Program-made: the position numbers and the translations under genes | Shown here: positions 24,889 to 34,564 of the stretch, piece by piece | Layout of the letters: each line of letters opens with the position of its first letter | Position numbering within the stretch: position 1 is the stretch's first letter | Notes under the pieces: model-generated | The model's database searches: none | What the model was told of the DNA's origin: nothing | What the model saw: the letters and a program-made list of their open reading frames with translations, nothing else | Assembly: GCA_030655775.1 (NCBI GenBank) | Contig: JAUSPI010000101.1 | Span: 1 to 41,685 of the forward strand | DNA: 41,685 nt | Reading direction: 5' to 3' | Source of the DNA: Syntrophales bacterium | GTDB lineage: Bacteria; Desulfobacterota; Syntrophia; Syntrophales; JADFWA01

Positions 24889-27489
24889 TTACAGGTATTT
24901 GAACAATCGTTGGCGAAGTGACTCGAACTGAGCTTTTTCTTCGGTGAGATAATATGTTGTCCCATCTTTTAGCAATGTTTCTGCATCTATGAGAAACTCT
25001 ATGGCATTTTGATAGTTTGATTTAGAAAGGGCTTCCGTTCTTAGCACTTCCCCTTTCTTATACATTTTTGTTCCCAATCTCTGAATCTTTTTGAGTAAGT
25101 CCTTATCCGATTTACTCCCCTTTTTTAGATAGGAACAACCCCTGATTACAACCCAGTAAGATTCAATATAATTGTGTATAAGGCCGGCAAAAGGCCTCAA
25201 GTTTGTTCTTCCCTTCCCTTTTACTTCAATCCATGCCTCATTACCACGTTCCTCACCAGCAATCATGCCCCTGTCATGGATGTATGATAAAATGCTGTTG
25301 ACCTCATCAACATCATCCTTCCTGTAATCAAAAATAAATTCATGATGGAAAAGTCCTTTAAAAAACTTGTAATCTTCCATGATTTGATAAAGAGATATTG
25401 TGTCCTCACTGCTTGACAGAATGGAGGTGGCAACAAAGGAGAGGGAAAGGAAAAAATGAAGTATATTGTTTTTGTAATACTCCAGGTTCAATCTCTTGTC
25501 ATCCACAAGTGAATAGACAATTTCTCTAAATTCTTCTTCCTCGTCCGCTTCTGCTCCCATCTTTGATATGAGTCCGGATGATTCGAATAAGTTGAGGGCA
25601 TCCTCCACAGCCTTCTTCCTGTTGGCAAAAGAAGAAGAAAAGCTTACGTTTCTAAAGACAAGATAGTCATAAAGTTCGTTTACAATACCCATCAAGTCAT
25701 CGCGGGATATGCCCCTTTTGTAATGACTGAGAAGTCCAAGGGCAATAAGAGAAAAAGGCGTTACCACAGACACTTCACTTATTTCACTGACAATATCATA
25801 TCCTATCTTTCTGTATAAACTCTGTCTCTCGTAAACAGACATGTCATCAAAAGATTTTTCCTGGGAAGCAAGATAAGACTTCAGCAATATCGGCTCGGCA
25901 ATATTAATATAGACCCTGCCGTGGCGTTTTTTGAGAAATTTTCTGCTTTTGATGATTGTCGAAATTTTTTCTTTTTCTTTAGGGGCACCACCGAGTTCTG
26001 CCATATATGATTTCTCTTCCAGAACCCTGTCATATCCTATAAATACAGGAATTATGGCCAGATCATCACAGGCACCTTCTTTATATGCCTGGATTATCAT
26101 AGAAAGCAAACCGTACTTTGGCATGACCATCTTGCCTGTCCGGCTTCTTCCACCCTCTATAAAAAACTCTATGGGAAGTCCCTCTTTCAACAGTACTTTC
26201 ACATACTTCGCAAAGATCTCTCCATAAAAAGCATTTCCCTTGAAACTCCTCCGCACAAAAAAGGCACCGGATTTCCTGAAAATATGACCAAAAGGCCCAA
26301 ATGACATATTAGTCCCGGCCGCAACAAATGGTAATTGAATATTATGTTTGTAGAAGACATAAGATAAAAGGAGATAATCCATATGACTCCGATGACAGGG
26401 AATTATAACAAAAGGCATCTTTTTCGAAACATCTCTTATTTTTGCAAGCCCCTTCCTGTCAACAACAACGCCATCAAATATATTGTTCCATAACCAGGTC
26501 AGTGCCTTATCCCAAATTTCTATATAAGGTTCACTATAATCCGCAGCTATTTCCCGCAGATATTTCTCCGCGGTTTTAACCACCCTGTAATAATCCTTCT
26601 TTTGGTCAGCCGCCATATCCTTCATAAAATCAACAAGGTCATTATCTCTCAGAACCATTCCTATAATTTCTTCCCTTGATCTTAAAACCGGCCCTACGGT
26701 CGCCCTCTTTTCCTCATCAATCCTGTCGATAAGCTCCCTTCTCAACCTATGGGAAACATCTTCTCTGGAAAGATTTCTGTTCTTCTCGATAAATTCAGTT
26801 AAATTGATCGCTGTTGCAGATATCACTGATGCTCTCTTAAAGTTCCTCAGGAAAGTTATCGATCTTCTCAATGCACCAGGGTTTTCCTTCTGACCAAACA
26901 ATATATCTACCAGCGTTTTGTCCTTTTTCTCTCTTCTTCTACCGTATGCAATCAGCTGTGGCACAAGATATATAGGAATATCAAGATCCTTCTGTGCACT
27001 TACCAGCTGAACAATAGGATCCTTTACATATTTGCTCCCTATAAATTCCGAACCACGAAGATATATGATAGAGCTGTTTTTATCTGCTGTTACACGTTTT
27101 AAATATTCTGTTTTGTCTGGATTAAGGATAGTCCCTTTGAAGATGAAATGGAAAAAGTGGGAAAGAAAAACCCTGGCAACCAAAGATAAAGGCTGCCATA
27201 TGATCATGTTAATTCCATGACAATAGACTGGTACTTGAATTCCTTTTCTGAATGAAAGCTCCCGGAGGATCAGGCAGTTTAACTGGCTCCTGTTCTTAAG
27301 GGCGTGAACAACAATTCCGCTCTCTGAAAGATTTTTTAGCTCCTCAACATACTCCTCAGCTAACTCTACCCTGTTTAGAATCCTCTTGAACAACCAGAAT
27401 AATGAAAACCTATCTTGCTTGTCCAGAGATCCACTGTAATATTCCCCGATCTCGGTGGTCCATGATTTGACTTTCGATTTAATTGTCAT
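24889..27489 (-). CDS. plsB: Glycerol-3-phosphate 1-O-acyltransferase PlsB
   Basis: PlsB makes 1-acyl-glycerol-3-phosphate from acyl-ACP or acyl-CoA, the first step of phospholipid synthesis, at the inner membrane. The 866-residue protein has the acyltransferase blocks: IPCHRSHMDYLLL (H-x4-D, about residue 365), GAFFVRRSF (about 415) and FIEGGRSRTGKM (about 445), then IPVFIGYDRV. Its length is slightly above the E. coli enzyme (807). A long N-terminal helical domain precedes the catalytic core. Downstream of ptsI on the same strand with 80 bases between, it may belong to that transcript. A GC-rich dispersed repeat sits directly before its start. Confidence 0.93.
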   Translation of the reverse strand: MTIKSKVKSWTTEIGEYYSGSLDKQDRFSLFWLFKRILNRVELAEEYVEELKNLSESGIVVHALKNRSQLNCLILRELSFRKGIQVPVYCHGINMIIWQPLSLVARVFLSHFFHFIFKGTILNPDKTEYLKRVTADKNSSIIYLRGSEFIGSKYVKDPIVQLVSAQKDLDIPIYLVPQLIAYGRRREKKDKTLVDILFGQKENPGALRRSITFLRNFKRASVISATAINLTEFIEKNRNLSREDVSHRLRRELIDRIDEEKRATVGPVLRSREEIIGMVLRDNDLVDFMKDMAADQKKDYYRVVKTAEKYLREIAADYSEPYIEIWDKALTWLWNNIFDGVVVDRKGLAKIRDVSKKMPFVIIPCHRSHMDYLLLSYVFYKHNIQLPFVAAGTNMSFGPFGHIFRKSGAFFVRRSFKGNAFYGEIFAKYVKVLLKEGLPIEFFIEGGRSRTGKMVMPKYGLLSMIIQAYKEGACDDLAIIPVFIGYDRVLEEKSYMAELGGAPKEKEKISTIIKSRKFLKKRHGRVYINIAEPILLKSYLASQEKSFDDMSVYERQSLYRKIGYDIVSEISEVSVVTPFSLIALGLLSHYKRGISRDDLMGIVNELYDYLVFRNVSFSSSFANRKKAVEDALNLFESSGLISKMGAEADEEEEFREIVYSLVDDKRLNLEYYKNNILHFFLSLSFVATSILSSSEDTISLYQIMEDYKFFKGLFHHEFIFDYRKDDVDEVNSILSYIHDRGMIAGEERGNEAWIEVKGKGRTNLRPFAGLIHNYIESYWVVIRGCSYLKKGSKSDKDLLKKIQRLGTKMYKKGEVLRTEALSKSNYQNAIEFLIDAETLLKDGTTYYLTEEKAQFESLRQRLFKYL

Positions 27490-27569
27490 TGATTTCGTTT
27501 GACCGGGAGCGCACCCGCAAGCCCCGCTGCCCTTATCTGACCAACCTGCTTCTTATTTCCTGCTTAATA

Positions 27570-29357
27570 TCATTGCTCGTTTATCGGGAAATCTTCCGGA
27601 AACCGTTGAGTCATATAGTTTCTCACAAACTCCTCGGTCTCAGCCGCCGTGGAAAAAGTCATAACTTTTCTCAAAAGCTCTTTGGATTCCCACAGACTAG
27701 ATTCGCGTATAATCTTCTTTACGCGCGGTATTGCCAGAGGATTCATACTCAACTCGTCCAGTTCAAACCCGAGAAGAATTATCGTATAAGCAGGTTCTCC
27801 TGCCATTTCCCCACACATGGCAACCTTTATCCCGGCTTTATGACCTGCATCAACAATACGCTTTATCAACCTTAACACGGCAGGATGAAGAGGTTCATAT
27901 AAATAAGAAACCTGCTCATTAATTCTATCAATTGCCAGAGTATACTGAATGAGATCGTTTGTACCTATGCTAAAGAAATCCGCTTCTCTTGCCAATTCAT
28001 CAGCAACCATAACAGCGGATGGAATCTCTACCATTATACCGACTTCAATGTCCTTAGCAACCGGTATCCCCTCTGCCAAAAGATTGTCCTTCACCTCATT
28101 AAAGATTTTTTTGACATCTCGAAACTCCCCTACACCTGAAATCATGGGAAACAGGACCTTTGTCTTACCATAGACACTTGCACGCAAAATAGCCCGCAAC
28201 TGTACCTTAAACAATTCGATTTCCTTAAGACAAAACCTTATCGCCCTCAATCCCATCTGGGGGTTCATCTCCCGGGGCAATCTGGGATCGGAAAAGAATT
28301 TATCACCTCCAAGATCGAATGTCCTGATGGTTGACCCTTTAATACCCCTGCCCTCTATTACACTTTTGTAACTGAGAAAATGTTCCTCCTCAGTAGGAAG
28401 TTGTTCTCTGTTAATATAAAGGTATTCCGTCCTGAACAAACCGATCCCATCTGCTCCATGAGCAACAGCCGATGGAATCTCTTCAACAAACTCAATATTT
28501 GCTCCTATTTCTACCCTATAATTATCTTTCGTCAGAGCGGGAAGACCCGCATACTGAAGGAGATTTTCTTCAATAGCCTGGTAATGCTTCTTTTTATCTT
28601 TGTATCGTCTTAATATGTCCGGATCCGGATTGACGATTACAAAACCGGAGATACCATTAATAATAATCTCGTCATCGTTTTTGACCTCACGGACAACCTT
28701 TTCTAATCCGACCACTGCAGGAATTTCGATTGACTTCGCCATGATGGCCGTATGAGATGTCTTGCCCCCGATATCCGTGGCAAAGCCCAAAACCTTTTCA
28801 ACCTTCATTTGAGCTGTATCGGCTGGAGAAAGGTCTCTCGCAACAATTACAACATCTTCGCCAATATTGGAAATCACTTCATGCTTTTTCCCTACGAGGC
28901 TTCTCAAAATCCTCTGTCCTACATACTCTACATCACTGATTCTCTCCCTGAGATAATCATCTTCCACCTTGTTGAATATTTCTCTATACCTATCAATGGT
29001 TATTCTGAGAGCCCACTCCGCATTGATACTCTTGTCTTTTATGTTCTGTATCGTATCATTAATCAACATCCGATCCTTGAGAATCATGACATGTACATCT
29101 ATAATATATAATGCCTCTATCCCCTTATAATCACTGAGCTTTTTCTTGATTTCCAACAGCTGTCTTTCCGATTCCTTCAAGGCCTTCCTGAACCTTCTTA
29201 TTTCTCTGGTCACCAGTTTACTGTCGTCTAATCTATAACGGGATACCTTCTTAGTATCCAGACGATCAAGAACATAGGCCTTTCCAATGGCTATGCCTGG
29301 AGATACGCCAATACCTTTAAGTATAGTTATTCTTTTTTCTTCGCTAACGCTGCTCAT
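27570..29357 (-). CDS. ptsI: PTS enzyme I
   Basis: Enzyme I takes phosphate from PEP and passes it to HPr. The 595-residue protein has the N-terminal HPr-binding and swivelling domain, with the phospho-histidine in GGKTSHTAIMAKS (His202), and a C-terminal PEP-binding TIM-barrel: GADGIGLFRTEYLY, DLGGDK, IGTNDLIQYTLAIDR, and CGEMAGEP with active-site cysteine. I start at ATG 29357, which shares a base with the HPr stop (TGATG) and follows GGAGAAAA; the TTG one codon earlier is less likely. It is the last of a IID-HPr-EI run, so EI here seems to serve a regulatory PTS or a mannose-type system. Confidence 0.95.
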   Translation of the reverse strand: MSSVSEEKRITILKGIGVSPGIAIGKAYVLDRLDTKKVSRYRLDDSKLVTREIRRFRKALKESERQLLEIKKKLSDYKGIEALYIIDVHVMILKDRMLINDTIQNIKDKSINAEWALRITIDRYREIFNKVEDDYLRERISDVEYVGQRILRSLVGKKHEVISNIGEDVVIVARDLSPADTAQMKVEKVLGFATDIGGKTSHTAIMAKSIEIPAVVGLEKVVREVKNDDEIIINGISGFVIVNPDPDILRRYKDKKKHYQAIEENLLQYAGLPALTKDNYRVEIGANIEFVEEIPSAVAHGADGIGLFRTEYLYINREQLPTEEEHFLSYKSVIEGRGIKGSTIRTFDLGGDKFFSDPRLPREMNPQMGLRAIRFCLKEIELFKVQLRAILRASVYGKTKVLFPMISGVGEFRDVKKIFNEVKDNLLAEGIPVAKDIEVGIMVEIPSAVMVADELAREADFFSIGTNDLIQYTLAIDRINEQVSYLYEPLHPAVLRLIKRIVDAGHKAGIKVAMCGEMAGEPAYTIILLGFELDELSMNPLAIPRVKKIIRESSLWESKELLRKVMTFSTAAETEEFVRNYMTQRFPEDFPINEQ

Positions 29358-29623
29358 CAATTTTCTCCAAATTTATCTTCTATCAGCACTCCAAGACCTT
29401 CAACGGCATCACGAGCATCTTCTCCTTCCGCCCTGATCGTGATCCTGCTCCCCTTTGGGCAGGCAAGTGTCAAAATTTCCAGAAGACTTTTCCCATCAAC
29501 TTCCATTCCGTCCCTTTCAAGAAAAATTCTCGATTTAAATCTGCCCGACTCACGAGCCAGCATGGCTGCAGCCCTCGCATGAATGCCCAATTCATTTTTT
29601 ATTGTAAAGGTTTTTGTTTCCAT
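29357..29623 (-). CDS. ptsH: HPr phosphocarrier protein
   Basis: HPr relays phosphate from enzyme I to PTS permease or regulatory domains. Counting from the ATG at 29623 the 88-residue protein places the phospho-histidine (LGIHARAA) at His15 and the regulatory serine (GKSLLEIL) at Ser46, exactly the canonical numbers, which is why I prefer this start to the one four codons earlier (29635). The Ser46 region reads KSLLEILTLACPKG, the form common in proteobacteria with HPr kinase. The gene overlaps ptsI by one base. PTS IID lies 28 bases upstream. Confidence 0.93.
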   Translation of the reverse strand: METKTFTIKNELGIHARAAAMLARESGRFKSRIFLERDGMEVDGKSLLEILTLACPKGSRITIRAEGEDARDAVEGLGVLIEDKFGEN

Positions 29624-29650
29624 TGTTTTACCCATAATATAACGGAAGCA

Positions 29651-30418
29651 TTATGATATCACAAAAAAAAGGATTGTCATCCCGTAAAGTATGTTCACGG
29701 GAGATATTCCCTTTTTTATCATAAAAAAAACAAGGCCGACAACAATCAATATCAAGACCTTTTCCATTACTTCAAAATAAAACACACTGGAATATGAGTG
29801 AGCTGTAGAGGCAAGATATGTAAGGATTCCAAGTGAAATTACCGATAACCATCGTATTTTTCTATACATTCGAGGAAGATCTGTCATTCTGATAAAATCA
29901 ACGCCTTCCCTTCCTTTCCTATACCCCTCAACAAATCCCTTCAATCTGACCCATATATGAAAAGGATTATAAATCAGAAGAAAAATCAGAGGAGCCAGAA
30001 GGAATCCTTTGATCGCCAGGGCAACCCCTACAACGGCTGAAAATGGCTTCAGAGAACCCCAGAAAAAAGAGTCCCCCACCGCCGCATAGGGTCCCATGAG
30101 AGCATTCTTTAATTTATCCGCTTCCGGACAATTACCATCTTCAAAAAAATCTTCCTCTAATCTCAACACAGACCCAATAACCGGCCCAGACATATAGGTA
30201 TGAGTATTAAAAAACTGCAGATATCTGGTCAGCATGTTGGAAACCTGCTGTCTGTCTTTCCCTAATTTTTTGATAAGAGGAATTGCGGAAAATACAAATC
30301 CAAGATTTTGCATTCTCCAGAAATTTAACGAACATTGAATAAGAAGGGATCTCAAAAAAACTCTGGCCATAACTCTATTGAGTTTTTTTTGCCTAACCTG
30401 TTCATCAGCCTGTGCCAT
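29651..30418 (-). CDS. PTS system mannose/fructose/sorbose-type IID component
   Basis: IID proteins are membrane subunits of mannose-family permeases. The protein, about 255 residues from the ATG at 30418, shows family words: RSLLIQCSLNFWRMQNLGFV near the start, the FFNTHTYMSGPVIG segment, and the GPYAAVGDSFFWGSLKPFSA block (about 115-135), followed by four C-terminal hydrophobic spans. A TTG-started form from 30463 is possible. No IIA, IIB or IIC gene is present: directly upstream is an intergenic gap and a divergent gene. A weak promoter (TTGCTT, 18 bases, TATATT; 30519-30490) fits the minus strand. IID alone cannot transport sugar, so this is a remnant or a split system. Confidence 0.85.
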   Translation of the reverse strand: MAQADEQVRQKKLNRVMARVFLRSLLIQCSLNFWRMQNLGFVFSAIPLIKKLGKDRQQVSNMLTRYLQFFNTHTYMSGPVIGSVLRLEEDFFEDGNCPEADKLKNALMGPYAAVGDSFFWGSLKPFSAVVGVALAIKGFLLAPLIFLLIYNPFHIWVRLKGFVEGYRKGREGVDFIRMTDLPRMYRKIRWLSVISLGILTYLASTAHSYSSVFYFEVMEKVLILIVVGLVFFMIKKGISPVNILYGMTILFFVIS

Positions 30419-30537
30419 ATCGCCATCCACTTTCGAAACCACTACTCCTGATACACCTCCCAATTTAGCCGCACTGACCTAACTCGATTAATATATCAAG
30501 TCAATCTCCCACTAAGCAAGATATATCGATTTTTTTC

Positions 30538-30566
30538 TTGACATAAAACAATTTTTTTTGTTAAGA
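30538..30566 (+). promoter_or_regulatory. Promoter upstream of the PxxKW gene
   Basis: TTGACA (30538-30543) and TTAAGA (30561-30566) are 17 bases apart. The -35 box is perfect, the -10 box weak. The start site would be near 30573, about 70 bases before the ATG at 30644. Confidence 0.45.
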
Positions 30567-30643
30567 AGCCGCACCGGTTTTGAAATGACGTGTAAGCCGG
30601 TATTTTTTTGCGTTCAAACATTAAGAGAAAGGTGGTGGTTAAA

Positions 30644-30922
30644 ATGGTTTGTCAAAGTATAAAGATCGGGTCTGAGTGTGCTTTTATGAGTAAGAGGGGG
30701 TGTGGATTTAATGGAGGTAGTTGTCATCCAATCATTGATAAGTGTGAAGGTTGCTCGAAGATTATAGAGTGTCCTACTGGAAAATACTGCATGATTTATC
30801 CTGATCCTGTAAGTAAATGGGCTATCGGCGGATGTCCTATGGCATCACACCTTAATAAAGATACAACAGTAGCTACACAAAAAATTAATCCGTTAAAAGC
30901 CTCAAAGAGATCAAAAAGATAA
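30644..30922 (+). CDS. PxxKW-family cysteine-rich protein
   Basis: This 92-residue protein matches the small PxxKW cysteine-rich family, found mainly in Desulfobacterota and of unknown function. It has about ten cysteines in pairs (SECAFMSKRGCGFNGGSC, then CEGCSKIIECPTGKYC), and the family word DPVSKWAIGGCPMASH. The cysteine spacing suggests a zinc or iron-sulfur site. The tail is basic and flexible. I chose the ATG at 30644, behind AAAGGTGGTGG, over the TTG at 30608, because the protein's conserved part starts at MVCQSIKIG. A strong terminator follows, so it is a single-gene unit. Confidence 0.8.
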   Translation: MVCQSIKIGSECAFMSKRGCGFNGGSCHPIIDKCEGCSKIIECPTGKYCMIYPDPVSKWAIGGCPMASHLNKDTTVATQKINPLKASKRSKR

Positions 30923-30950
30923 TTACAAGCATTCAGCGAAACAAAAAAGT

Positions 30951-30977
30951 GGGGGTAACCATGTGGTCACCCCTTTT
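30951..30977 (+). terminator. Rho-independent terminator after the PxxKW gene
   Basis: GGGGTAACC, a four-base loop, GGTCACCCC, then TTTTT: a nine-pair stem with one mismatch and a short U-run, 28 bases after the stop codon. Confidence 0.8.
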
Positions 30978-31006
30978 TGCTGAAAGCCGGCAGTTGACAG
31001 CTGAAT

Positions 31007-31190
31007 TAGGGCCTGTCACGAAATAACTGCTACATTTATGCATCTCATCTTCAGGCCATCTTCAGCCGATTCTCAATCGCAAAATCCTCAAAAGAACCCT
31101 GCTATTCCTGCGGTTTTGCTCAATCGTATCGACTAAACCTAACCTAAATCTGAGCGCCTAATTGCACCACTTATTTCGTGACAGGCCCTT
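31007..31190. repeat. MITE-like element with GGGCCTGTCACGAAATA ends
   Basis: AGGGCCTGTCACGAAATAA (31007-31025) is mirrored by TTATTTCGTGACAGGCCCTT (31171-31190). The ~145-base inside has no open frame and no clear second copy in the window. The perfect ends and short length suit a non-autonomous insertion element. Its right end supplies the stop codon of the adjacent MerR gene. Confidence 0.8.
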
Positions 31191-31527
31191 AGCCTACCAT
31201 CTCTCTTATTTTCAATAATTCTTTCTTGATACGTACCAACCGATCTCTGTAGCTGTCCTCGGACACATTGCTATCTTCCCTATTCAGCCTGGATAACTTC
31301 TTCTTTGCACCAGCTATAGTAAACTGTTCAGAGTATAAGAGATTCCTGATCGTCACTAATTCCTCTACATCCTTTTTCCTATACAGCCGCTGGTCAGATT
31401 TTGTCCGAACAGGCTTTATCGTCTTAAATTCAGACTCCCAGTACCTTACAACATAAGGCTCCACACCGAGTATTCTGCTGACCTCACCGATACGGAAATA
31501 CGATTTGTCGGGAATCTCCACGTCCAT
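31189..31527 (-). CDS. MerR-family transcriptional regulator
   Basis: This 112-residue protein is the small MerR-type regulator that commonly follows ihfA in the pheST-ihfA operon. Its N-terminal winged helix reads YFRIGEVSRILGVEPYVVRY followed by WESEF (residues about 8-32), then the wing RTKSDQRLYRKKDVEEL. A short coiled-coil dimer helix and a basic C-terminus follow; there is no effector domain. I start at ATG 31527, behind AGGGAGAC, and not at the farther in-frame start. Its final TAA lies inside the terminal repeat of the element at 31007-31190, so the last codons may not be the original ones. Confidence 0.85.
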   Translation of the reverse strand: MDVEIPDKSYFRIGEVSRILGVEPYVVRYWESEFKTIKPVRTKSDQRLYRKKDVEELVTIRNLLYSEQFTIAGAKKKLSRLNREDSNVSEDSYRDRLVRIKKELLKIREMVG

Positions 31528-31731
31528 TATTGTCTCCCTAATGGAGAATGAGAAAACCTTGCCTTCAGGTAAAGACTTTAGTTTGATCTTGCATGAATGA
31601 TATAGGAACAGATTTATATCAAATATCAAAATTAAAAATTTAGAATTAAGACGATATTTTACTTTTTAGTTTTGCATTTTGATATTTTAATTTTTTTGTG
31701 CCTCAAACTATCAGCTTCAGCCGACAGCAGA

Positions 31732-32007
31732 TTATTCATTCAGAGCTTCCCTAAGCACCTGACTCGACTTAAATGCTAAAACTTTTCTGGCGGAAATCTC
31801 TATTTCATCCCCTGTTTGGGGATTTCTCCCTTTCCGTGCCTTCTTTTCTTTAACAACAAAACTGCCAAATCCAGAAATCTTTATTTTTTCACCACGCGCA
31901 AGATTTTCTTTCATTATATCAAACACCGCTTCCACTATTTTAGCCGAATCCTTTTTTGAGAAACCCAATTTGCTACACACATCCTGAACTATATCTATCT
32001 TAGTCAC
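31732..32007 (-). CDS. ihfA: Integration host factor alpha subunit
   Basis: IHF bends DNA strongly and supports transcription, replication and recombination. The 91-residue protein has the HU/IHF fold: FGSFVVKEKKARKGRNPQTG (about 49-68) is the beta-arm with the conserved RNPQTG tip whose proline intercalates into DNA. The place directly after pheT is the classic ihfA (himA) position, favouring this over hupB or ihfB. The start is GTG at 32007, behind a strong GGAGGAAAAT. Confidence 0.93.
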   Translation of the reverse strand: MTKIDIVQDVCSKLGFSKKDSAKIVEAVFDIMKENLARGEKIKISGFGSFVVKEKKARKGRNPQTGDEIEISARKVLAFKSSQVLREALNE

Positions 32008-32072
32008 ATTTTCCTCCTCAATTCTATGCAGTTTCTTTAGTCGTAACTACTCATACCTGAGTGTAGTTACCT

Positions 32073-34499
32073 TCAGTCTTCCTTCCCTCTGATTTTAGCC
32101 TTGGTTAAATTGACAATTCTTTCTGCTATCCTGTTATGCACCTTATCTACTTCATCATCCGTCAGTGTTTTATCAGGAGAACGATATGTAAACCTCAGTG
32201 CAAGACTTTTCATGTCATCAGGAATGTTCTTTCCATAATATACATCGAAAACTACCACTTTTTCAAGCAAATCTTCGTTTTCCTCAAAAACCAGGTCCTG
32301 TATTCTTCCGCCCTCAACATCCTTGCCAACTAAAAAAGCAACATCCCGTGTGATTAATGGAAACCTGGGAATTTCCTTATAGACAGCGCTCTCAGTATTA
32401 TTATAAAGTCTTGCAAGAAAGTCAAAGTCAAGTTCAAAAACTACAGCATTTCGCTTCAAATTCATCTTTTCAAGAATTTCCGGATGAATCTCCCCTACAA
32501 ACCCAATTTTTCTATTATCTACGAAAACTTCACTGGACTTCCCTGGGTGAAGGAACGGTACATTAGCATCCGTTTTAAATTTTACATTTTGTATCATAAG
32601 CCCATCAAAAAGATTCTCCACACATCCTTTTAGGTCGTAAAAATCAGAAAGTACTCCTTTGAAGTACCAGAGATTGTCATACCTTGAACCTGTAATAAGT
32701 CCTGCAATCCTCTCATTTTCGAGAGGAAGCTCCTCTTTCTCTTGTAATATAAATACCTTTCCTTTCTCAAATATCTTGAGATCAAAACAGCCGACATTTA
32801 TATTTTTTCTCATCGTATCAAGAAGACCATATACCAGACCAGTTCTCATGACCGATTGATCTTCTGTAAGCGGATTTTTAATAATGACAAATTTTCTTCC
32901 TTCGTCATTTTTTTCCAGGCCAAGTATATTTGCCGACTCCGGGGTAATAAAACTATAATTTATTACCTCGGAATATCCCTGTCCGTTGAGGATATCCCTT
33001 ATCTTATCTTCAAGAGTCTTCTCTTTGCTCCTTATATCGGATCTCATAGAAACTGCCGGAAGAGATGTGGGAATACTGTCATATCCGTATATTCTAACAA
33101 TTTCTTCAATTAGGTCAATTTCCCTTGAAATATCTACCCTGAAGGTAGGTGGAGTTACATGATAATTCCCACTTTCCACCTTATTTACGGTCATCTCCAG
33201 GTTTTTCAGGATTTTCTTGATTTCACCGCCTTTTACCTTAATTCCAAGTATTTCATTTACTTTCTTTACTCCGAGAGGAATATTCTTTACGGGTTTTATC
33301 CTCTTGGGATATTTGTCAATATAATTCTTGCAAATCTTTCCACCCGAAAGGGCAGAAATCAACTGGGCCGCCCTGGCTGACGCCCTAACCACACCCTCGG
33401 GATCTACCCCACGCTCGAATCTAAAAGATGCATCAGTGCTCATCCCCAACCACTTGGAGGTCTTTCGAATCGAGGTTGGATCGAAATAAGCGCTTTCCAG
33501 AAGTACCGTTTCTGTATCGTCTATAACCTCCGAATTCAATCCCCCCATTATACCGGCAACCGCAACCGGTTTTACACCATCACATATCATCAAGGTATCG
33601 GCCTTCAGTATCCTTTCTTTTCCGTCCAGAGAAACAAATTCCTCTCCTTCTTGTGCACCACGGACAATAATCCTCCCCTCCTCGAGAAAACGAAAATCAA
33701 AAGCATGTAAGGGCTGACCAAACTCCATCATCACAAAGTTTGTTATGTCAACAATATTATTTATTGCACGCAGGCCAACGGCTTCAAGCCTCAATCGCAT
33801 CCAGCGTGGAGAAGGATTGACATTGACGTTTTTGATTAATCTGGCGGTATACCTTGGACAGAGGTCTGGATTAAGTATTTCTACAGAGGTAATGTCTTTT
33901 ATATCCTCTTCCGATTCCGAAATTACTATTTCCGGATACCTGAGTTTTTTTCCTGTAATAACAGCAACTTCTCTTGCAATCCCTATAATACCAAGGCAAT
34001 CAGAACGGTTCGGCGTGATTCCAATATCAAAAACAGTGTCTTTCAAGTCCAGTGCATCTGTTAAATCTTCACCCGGAGAAAGCCCTTCGGGAAGTATCAT
34101 TATACCAGAAGCATCTTCCCCGAGCCCAAGTTCATCTTCAGAACAGAGCATCCCGTAAGATTTTTCTCCCCTTATTTTAGAGCTTTTAATTGTATAACCG
34201 CCCGGTATTGTCGCACCCACCAAAGCTAAGGGAACGATATCCCCAATGTTCATGTTCTTTGCACCGCACACAACGGAATAAGTTTTATCTCCCGTCGTAA
34301 CTTCACACAAAGAAAGTTTATCGGCACCTGGATGAGGCCTTATGGAAAGAATTTTTGCCACAACAACATTGGTAAATTCAGGAACTACCTCTCTCACAGA
34401 ATCCACCTCAAGCCCCGCCATGGTCAACCTGTCGGCAAGTTCTCCCGGCCCTAATTCAACATCAACATAATCTTTAAGCCATCTAAGACTGACTAACAT
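32073..34499 (-). CDS. pheT: Phenylalanine-tRNA ligase beta subunit
   Basis: PheT pairs with PheS to charge tRNA-Phe. The 808-residue protein has the usual order: tRNA-binding OB domain (about 40-150), B3/B4 editing domain (about 210-380, with FGQPLHAFD), B5 domain (about 400-475), catalytic-like core with FITPE, and the C-terminal anticodon-binding FDX-ACB domain (about 710-805, with PRFPLITRDVAF and RFTYRSPDKTLTD). The ATG at 34499 has AAAGGAAAT upstream. It is separated from pheS by the 359-base gap that holds a MITE copy, which is unusual: pheS and pheT are normally nearly contiguous. Confidence 0.96.
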   Translation of the reverse strand: MLVSLRWLKDYVDVELGPGELADRLTMAGLEVDSVREVVPEFTNVVVAKILSIRPHPGADKLSLCEVTTGDKTYSVVCGAKNMNIGDIVPLALVGATIPGGYTIKSSKIRGEKSYGMLCSEDELGLGEDASGIMILPEGLSPGEDLTDALDLKDTVFDIGITPNRSDCLGIIGIAREVAVITGKKLRYPEIVISESEEDIKDITSVEILNPDLCPRYTARLIKNVNVNPSPRWMRLRLEAVGLRAINNIVDITNFVMMEFGQPLHAFDFRFLEEGRIIVRGAQEGEEFVSLDGKERILKADTLMICDGVKPVAVAGIMGGLNSEVIDDTETVLLESAYFDPTSIRKTSKWLGMSTDASFRFERGVDPEGVVRASARAAQLISALSGGKICKNYIDKYPKRIKPVKNIPLGVKKVNEILGIKVKGGEIKKILKNLEMTVNKVESGNYHVTPPTFRVDISREIDLIEEIVRIYGYDSIPTSLPAVSMRSDIRSKEKTLEDKIRDILNGQGYSEVINYSFITPESANILGLEKNDEGRKFVIIKNPLTEDQSVMRTGLVYGLLDTMRKNINVGCFDLKIFEKGKVFILQEKEELPLENERIAGLITGSRYDNLWYFKGVLSDFYDLKGCVENLFDGLMIQNVKFKTDANVPFLHPGKSSEVFVDNRKIGFVGEIHPEILEKMNLKRNAVVFELDFDFLARLYNNTESAVYKEIPRFPLITRDVAFLVGKDVEGGRIQDLVFEENEDLLEKVVVFDVYYGKNIPDDMKSLALRFTYRSPDKTLTDDEVDKVHNRIAERIVNLTKAKIRGKED

Positions 34500-34564
34500 C
34501 TTGTATTTCCTTTAATTGGAAGAAAAAATATAGTTTAAAGTTTAAAGTTCAAAGTCTAAAGTTT

